A DNA stretch of 64,000 nt, taken from Gnetum montanum (Eukaryota > Streptophyta > Gnetopsida > Gnetales > Gnetaceae). The position numbers and the translations under genes were made by a program. Positions within the stretch are counted from its first letter, which is position 1; the number at the start of each line of letters is the position of its first letter. The notes under the pieces are model-generated. The model was not told where the DNA came from, did no database searches, and worked only from the letters and a program-made list of their open reading frames with translations. The stretch is taken from NCBI GenBank assembly GCA_015680685.1, contig MNCI01018363.1, forward strand, positions 253,368 through 317,367, read 5' to 3'. This document shows, in pieces, positions 60,850-64,000 of this stretch.

Positions 60850-60870
60850 CCCTTGGGGCTGGCCCAAGGG
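60850..60870. other. Hairpin-forming inverted repeat
   Basis: CCCTTGGG, five-base loop, CCCAAGGG: a perfect 8 bp stem right after the pentanucleotide array. Confidence 0.55.
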
Positions 60871-60879
60871 CCTTTTGGT

Positions 60880-61403
60880 GTTATAAAATTTTTGGGGCTT
60901 GGGTTTAAACCCTAGACCTCCTACCCCACTTTTTTAATTACAAAATATTTTTTAAAGATAATTTAAAAGGAAATTTCTTTAAAATTTAAATTTAAAAATC
61001 CATTTTTATTTTATTTTATTTTAAACTGCACGTAACCTAAGTATTACTATATCTTTCAAACCGTAAGTTAGATTTTGATGAAATTGGTACCATTGGAATC
61101 ATCTTTGAGATTACTTCGAGATAATTCCATTTTAGTAATCCTAGAAATCATAAAATCCAAGAAAGTAAACATTATATTTTTTTAAAAAAGTAAATGTTAG
61201 CTTTTTCCTTGAGAAAAGTACACATTAGCTTTTATTAAATCTTTGGTTATCTTAAGTTATAACTTTTTTTTGCTTTTACTAAGATTCTTACAATTGTATT
61301 AAAAATATGATGAATTGCCCATCACAACTCAATATTAGCAAAAGATTGACAATAGAGAAGCTTGAAGATTTTCTATCATCAAAGAACTCTAACCAACTTC
61401 ATC
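60880..61403. other. AT-rich sequence upstream of the gene-like segment
   Basis: Non-coding, poly-T and poly-A rich. It precedes the ATG at 61404 and could be promoter sequence of the captured segment, but no convincing TATA box can be singled out. Confidence 0.35.
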
Positions 61404-63032
61404 ATGGCTCCTAAACATCAAACTTCTTCAGGTAGCTTTTAATTGACCAATATTATTTTACATTAGAATAGTGTATTGTCTTCTTCTAATTGTGTTCATA
61501 ACTTACTTGGGAAGGATGCTTTCCAGTACCTTATCATTTCTAAGTTAGTTGATTTACTTTTTGATCATCCCAGAAAATGTTTTACTTGTTATAATCCTTG
61601 GTTATTCCCTGAATTTCTCAAATATGAGAGAGTTATAAGGAGTAAGATTATGGATGCCAAGAAAGGTTAACTAACTTTATAGCATGCTCAAAATCAAGAT
61701 GAAATCAATGAGGTATTTTCATGTTTTATTATTTATTTTTTGTTGATTATAGTTTTATTTTATATATTTTGACAATGCAATTGGGCTACAGAATAAACCA
61801 ATGTAGAGTGCTAGGGCTACATAGGTTGAAGAAATTTAAGGTACTTTAACCTTTGGTACAATTTAATCACAAGAAAAAATCATACCTTTTACTTCTAAGA
61901 TATATATTTAAATATAATTTACTTATTTTAATGTCTTATCTCTATTTTTTCTAATAAATTTCTTTCTATAGAGGTAACATACTGGACAAGGTTCTAGTGG
62001 TCCAGTAGTTATAAGACATCAAACTCAACAATAGGCTCAACAACAACCCCAACAAACTTGAGAAAGTTCAAGACAAGATAAGGGAAAGCAACCAAAGGTA
62101 AGTTTTAATTATTTAAAAATTTGAATACTTCTCTCTTTCCATTATATAATGTTAATTTTCTTTTTCTTTTTGGTGTTGTAGATGTCTATGAAGTAACAAT
62201 ATTTTATCTGAGAGATGGACAAAGATGATGCAAGTATTACTTTTGAATAGACTCCCCTTCCACCACCTAGATCACTAGTCATGCCTTCTTTTTCTACAAC
62301 ACTTGGAATAGGTTCCCTTTCACAAGTAGCATCGACATCATTTTCTAAATTTATTCTAGTGGTTTCTTCCTTCTTTATCTCAAGATTTTCTTATGTGATG
62401 GGAAATATAGCGGTAGCTATTGAAGAAGAGCTTGTGCTTCTTTGGTGCATTAGTCAGTGAATCTCTAATAACAAACCGTATTCTATTCTTGAGGGTGTCT
62501 ACCATCTATGGGAGTCTTATTCATGCAACTTCAAGATAGATTATGATTTAATATAGGCTAGATTTCCATCATCTTTGCATCCAATTCTTGAAGATGCTTC
62601 AAATGATGTAAAAGATCTGGAGCAACTCTTAGGAGAGTTGGAGAGTGTAATATGCTATGTTCACCATCTGGAGACTCATGAATGGTTTCTCCAAATTAAC
62701 ATTGATTGATTCTAGGTAATAATTTTTTTCTTTTTTGTGTTGATTTTCTCATAACTCATAATTTAAACTTATTTCTATGGAGAAATGAGAAGGATTGGCA
62801 AAGAGACATGCATGATCAATCAATACAGATGGCTATGTTGAAGACCTAACTTAAAAGAAAGGAAGAATCAGTAACTACAGCAAGATGTGCAACCAAATAT
62901 ATCAAACAATTATGTGACAGACTAGCTGGATGCAAGGTAGTGCTCAATAAGATAGATGCTACTACTAAAGAAATGGAATCACAATTGAAGATAGTCATAG
63001 ATCTCCTTGAGTCATTTGGTCATAACAAATAA
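61404..63032 (+). pseudogene. Intron-bearing gene-like segment inside element G, antisense to it
   Basis: Not recognised. Proposed exons on the plus strand: 61404-61431 (MAPKHQTSS, donor CAG/GTAGC), about 61467-61712 (LGKDAFQYLIISKLVDLLFD, CFTCYNPWLFPEFLKYERVI), 61792-61840, 61972-62097 (Gln-rich, donor AAAG/GTAAG), 62182-62715 (acceptor TTTTTGGTGTTGTAG; LPPPRSLVMPSFSTTLGIG; VYHLWESYSCNFKIDYDLI; VKDLEQLLGELESVICYVHH), 62783-63032 (RCATKYIKQLCDRLAGCKVV, IDATTKEMESQLKIVIDLLE, ending at TAA). Donor and acceptor sites with T-rich tracts are well formed. Several exons contain TAG or TAA where Gln would fit, and the exon 1-2 phase does not match, so it is a pseudogene. Likely a host gene copied with introns into the element, or another inserted element. 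Confidence 0.5.
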
Positions 63033-63258
63033 TCATAGTTTCTTTCTTTACATCTTTCCCATTCTGCTTCTTTCCCCTATTCTTTCTTTTCTATATCCTA
63101 CTTAGATATACTTCCTCTAACTTCTCCTTGGTTAAAAAATAAAATAAAATAATATTCTCTTCCATTTTGTTATTTTGTTTGGATGTACTTGTGTTCTACA
63201 ATAACAATAATAATAAAATAAGGTTTTTCTTCCACTTTGGTTTCTAAATCGTGGTTTT
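63033..63258 (-). other. Element G leader next to the primer site
   Basis: AT-rich with TTTCTTT and AATAA runs, no coding potential. Confidence 0.4.
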
Positions 63259-63269
63259 CTTTGATACTA
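63259..63269 (-). other. Primer binding site of element G, initiator-Met type
   Basis: Minus strand TAGTATCAAAG against TGGTATCAGAG, 9 of 11, two bases from the LTR end at 63272. Confidence 0.6.
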
Positions 63270-63271
63270 AA

Positions 63272-63779
63272 TGTGACATCATGTTCTCAAATGTTGTAAA
63301 AATGTGATTGCTTAATTTATTGCATTCATAATTTTCTTATATAATGTACTAGATACATCATAAATATTTAATAAGTGAATTAAATAGTAAATAAATAATT
63401 GGTACTAAAGAATGAAAAGAGAAAAATGGAAAAATTTTATTAATAAAAGAGAGCATTGTAACACCCTCTAAGTTGTCTTCCCATGCCACTTAAGCCTTAA
63501 AGGAAATCTAGCATTGCCACCATGGTTAGGCTGTCTTGCCAAAGGGATGATTAGTCCCCTTTTATCCTACTTCACCTAGCTCCCATTACTTGCCTCTCTC
63601 ATCTCTACAACTCCATGCCTGACACAACCTCTAACCTTGTTCTTAAATAACATAGGTCAAACCCTTTCTCAAGGGATACATGAATAATCATAACTTCTCA
63701 TAATGAGGTGCTCTTTTATTTTAAGATTAATTACACTACTTACAATTTTTCCACCTTTAACAAGGGATGGAACATTATA
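63272..63779 (-). repeat. 5' LTR of element G (508 bp)
   Basis: Plus-strand ends TGTGACATC and AACATTATA. Full-length partner of 55431-55939. Followed by the target copy AAGAG (63780-63784). Confidence 0.9.
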
Positions 63780-63784
63780 AAGAG

Positions 63785-64000
63785 GGTTATTAAAAACTCA
63801 AAAATTGAAAAATTAGGTGAAGAAATTATTCATTGAACAAACTACCTTAATAAGCACATAGTTGGATGCATCAGATGGGGTGCATGAAGGTTTGGATTGC
63901 AAGATTGTCTAAGAATGAGGTACTTAACTAACCCAACCAAGAGATATGCAAGTGGATCCTTCCCATAGTAGGCAAATGCCCATTTTGCCCTTGCATAACC
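63785..64000 (-). other. Element F spacer, integrase side of insertion G
   Basis: On the minus strand ATTTTTCAATTTTTGAG and AACCCTCTT align with 18874-18908 of element A, just where the other side of insertion G (55425) takes over. The rest to the window end is AT-rich and not readable. Confidence 0.55.

Larger units (their letters stand above)
55431..63779 (-). mobile_element. Element G: chromovirus with both LTRs and an enlarged leader
   Basis: LTRs 55431-55939 and 63272-63779 (about 508 bp each), exact target duplication AAGAG, minus strand. From the 5' LTR: initiator-Met type primer site, a 3.7 kb leader holding an antisense intron-bearing segment and three tandem arrays, then gag with zinc knuckle, protease, N-terminal RT, integrase and chromodomain. 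The RT catalytic part and RNase H are deleted. It lies in the spacer of element F and is the younger of the two. Confidence 0.88.
51037..64000 (-). mobile_element. Element F: second Athila-like element with ORF3, runs off the window
   Basis: Minus strand. 3' LTR 51914 to 51037, purine tract CATGGGGGCA beside it, ORF3 (54626 to 52240, broken by an assembly gap), and spacer sequence 55425-55245 and 64000-63785 on the two sides of nested element G. Both spacer parts align with 18870-19010 of element A, which places G between integrase and ORF3. Gag, pol and 5' LTR must lie beyond 64000. Confidence 0.75.

Noticed and set aside
60587-60867. Three overlapping minus-strand open stretches rich in His, Thr, Cys and Pro
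   Set aside because: They are frame shadows of the pentanucleotide array at 60674-60838.
60850-60870. Rho-independent terminator
   Set aside because: The hairpin is real but the window is plant nuclear DNA; no bacterial-type termination is expected.

Overview
This window is nuclear DNA of a large, repeat-rich plant genome. It is AT-rich, no intact protein-coding gene was found, and nearly all recognisable coding sequence belongs to decayed Ty3/gypsy and Ty1/copia LTR retrotransposons full of in-frame stops, mostly TAG, TAA or TGA where relatives have CAG, CAA, TGG or CGA. Very old, nested, unpurged elements fit a gymnosperm-like or similarly large seed-plant genome; the species cannot be told from sequence alone.

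Layout. 1-6.4 kb is mostly unassigned: a GC-richer gene-like patch (240-960), a degenerate ~80 bp tandem array (about 1270-2680), then AT- and CA-rich sequence. From 6.44 to about 48.4 kb runs one old plus-strand Tat-like Ty3/gypsy host. Its pol is split into four pieces by three later insertions: element A (7987-23586), element B (23704-33503) and copia element C (34669-47257). At each site the host reading frame resumes if the insert and one 5 bp target copy are ignored. Element A and element B are Athila-like (A with an extra ORF3; B without). A minus-strand fragment (D, 8652-12129) sits in the leader of A. A chromovirus-type element (E, minus, about 34885-41709) sits in the 5' LTR of C.

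48.4-51.0 kb looks like host 3' LTR and LTR-like sequence. 51037-64000 is a second ORF3-bearing Athila-like element (F, minus strand), with a 618 bp assembly gap in ORF3. A chromovirus (G, minus, 55431-63779, target duplication AAGAG) is inserted in its spacer. G carries in its leader three adjacent tandem arrays (21, 22 and 5 bp units) and an antisense, intron-bearing gene-like segment.

Most notable: (1) an unrecognised ORF3 conserved between elements A and F, preceded in A by a U3-like module with a TATA box; (2) LTR promoters built from family-specific short palindromes, the clearest being seven GATATC-type words in 105 bp in element D; (3) the 21 bp array in G, which on the element's sense strand keeps a heptapeptide phase; (4) the probable captured six-exon gene in G; (5) frame continuity of the host through three nested insertions. 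None of the elements looks able to move now.
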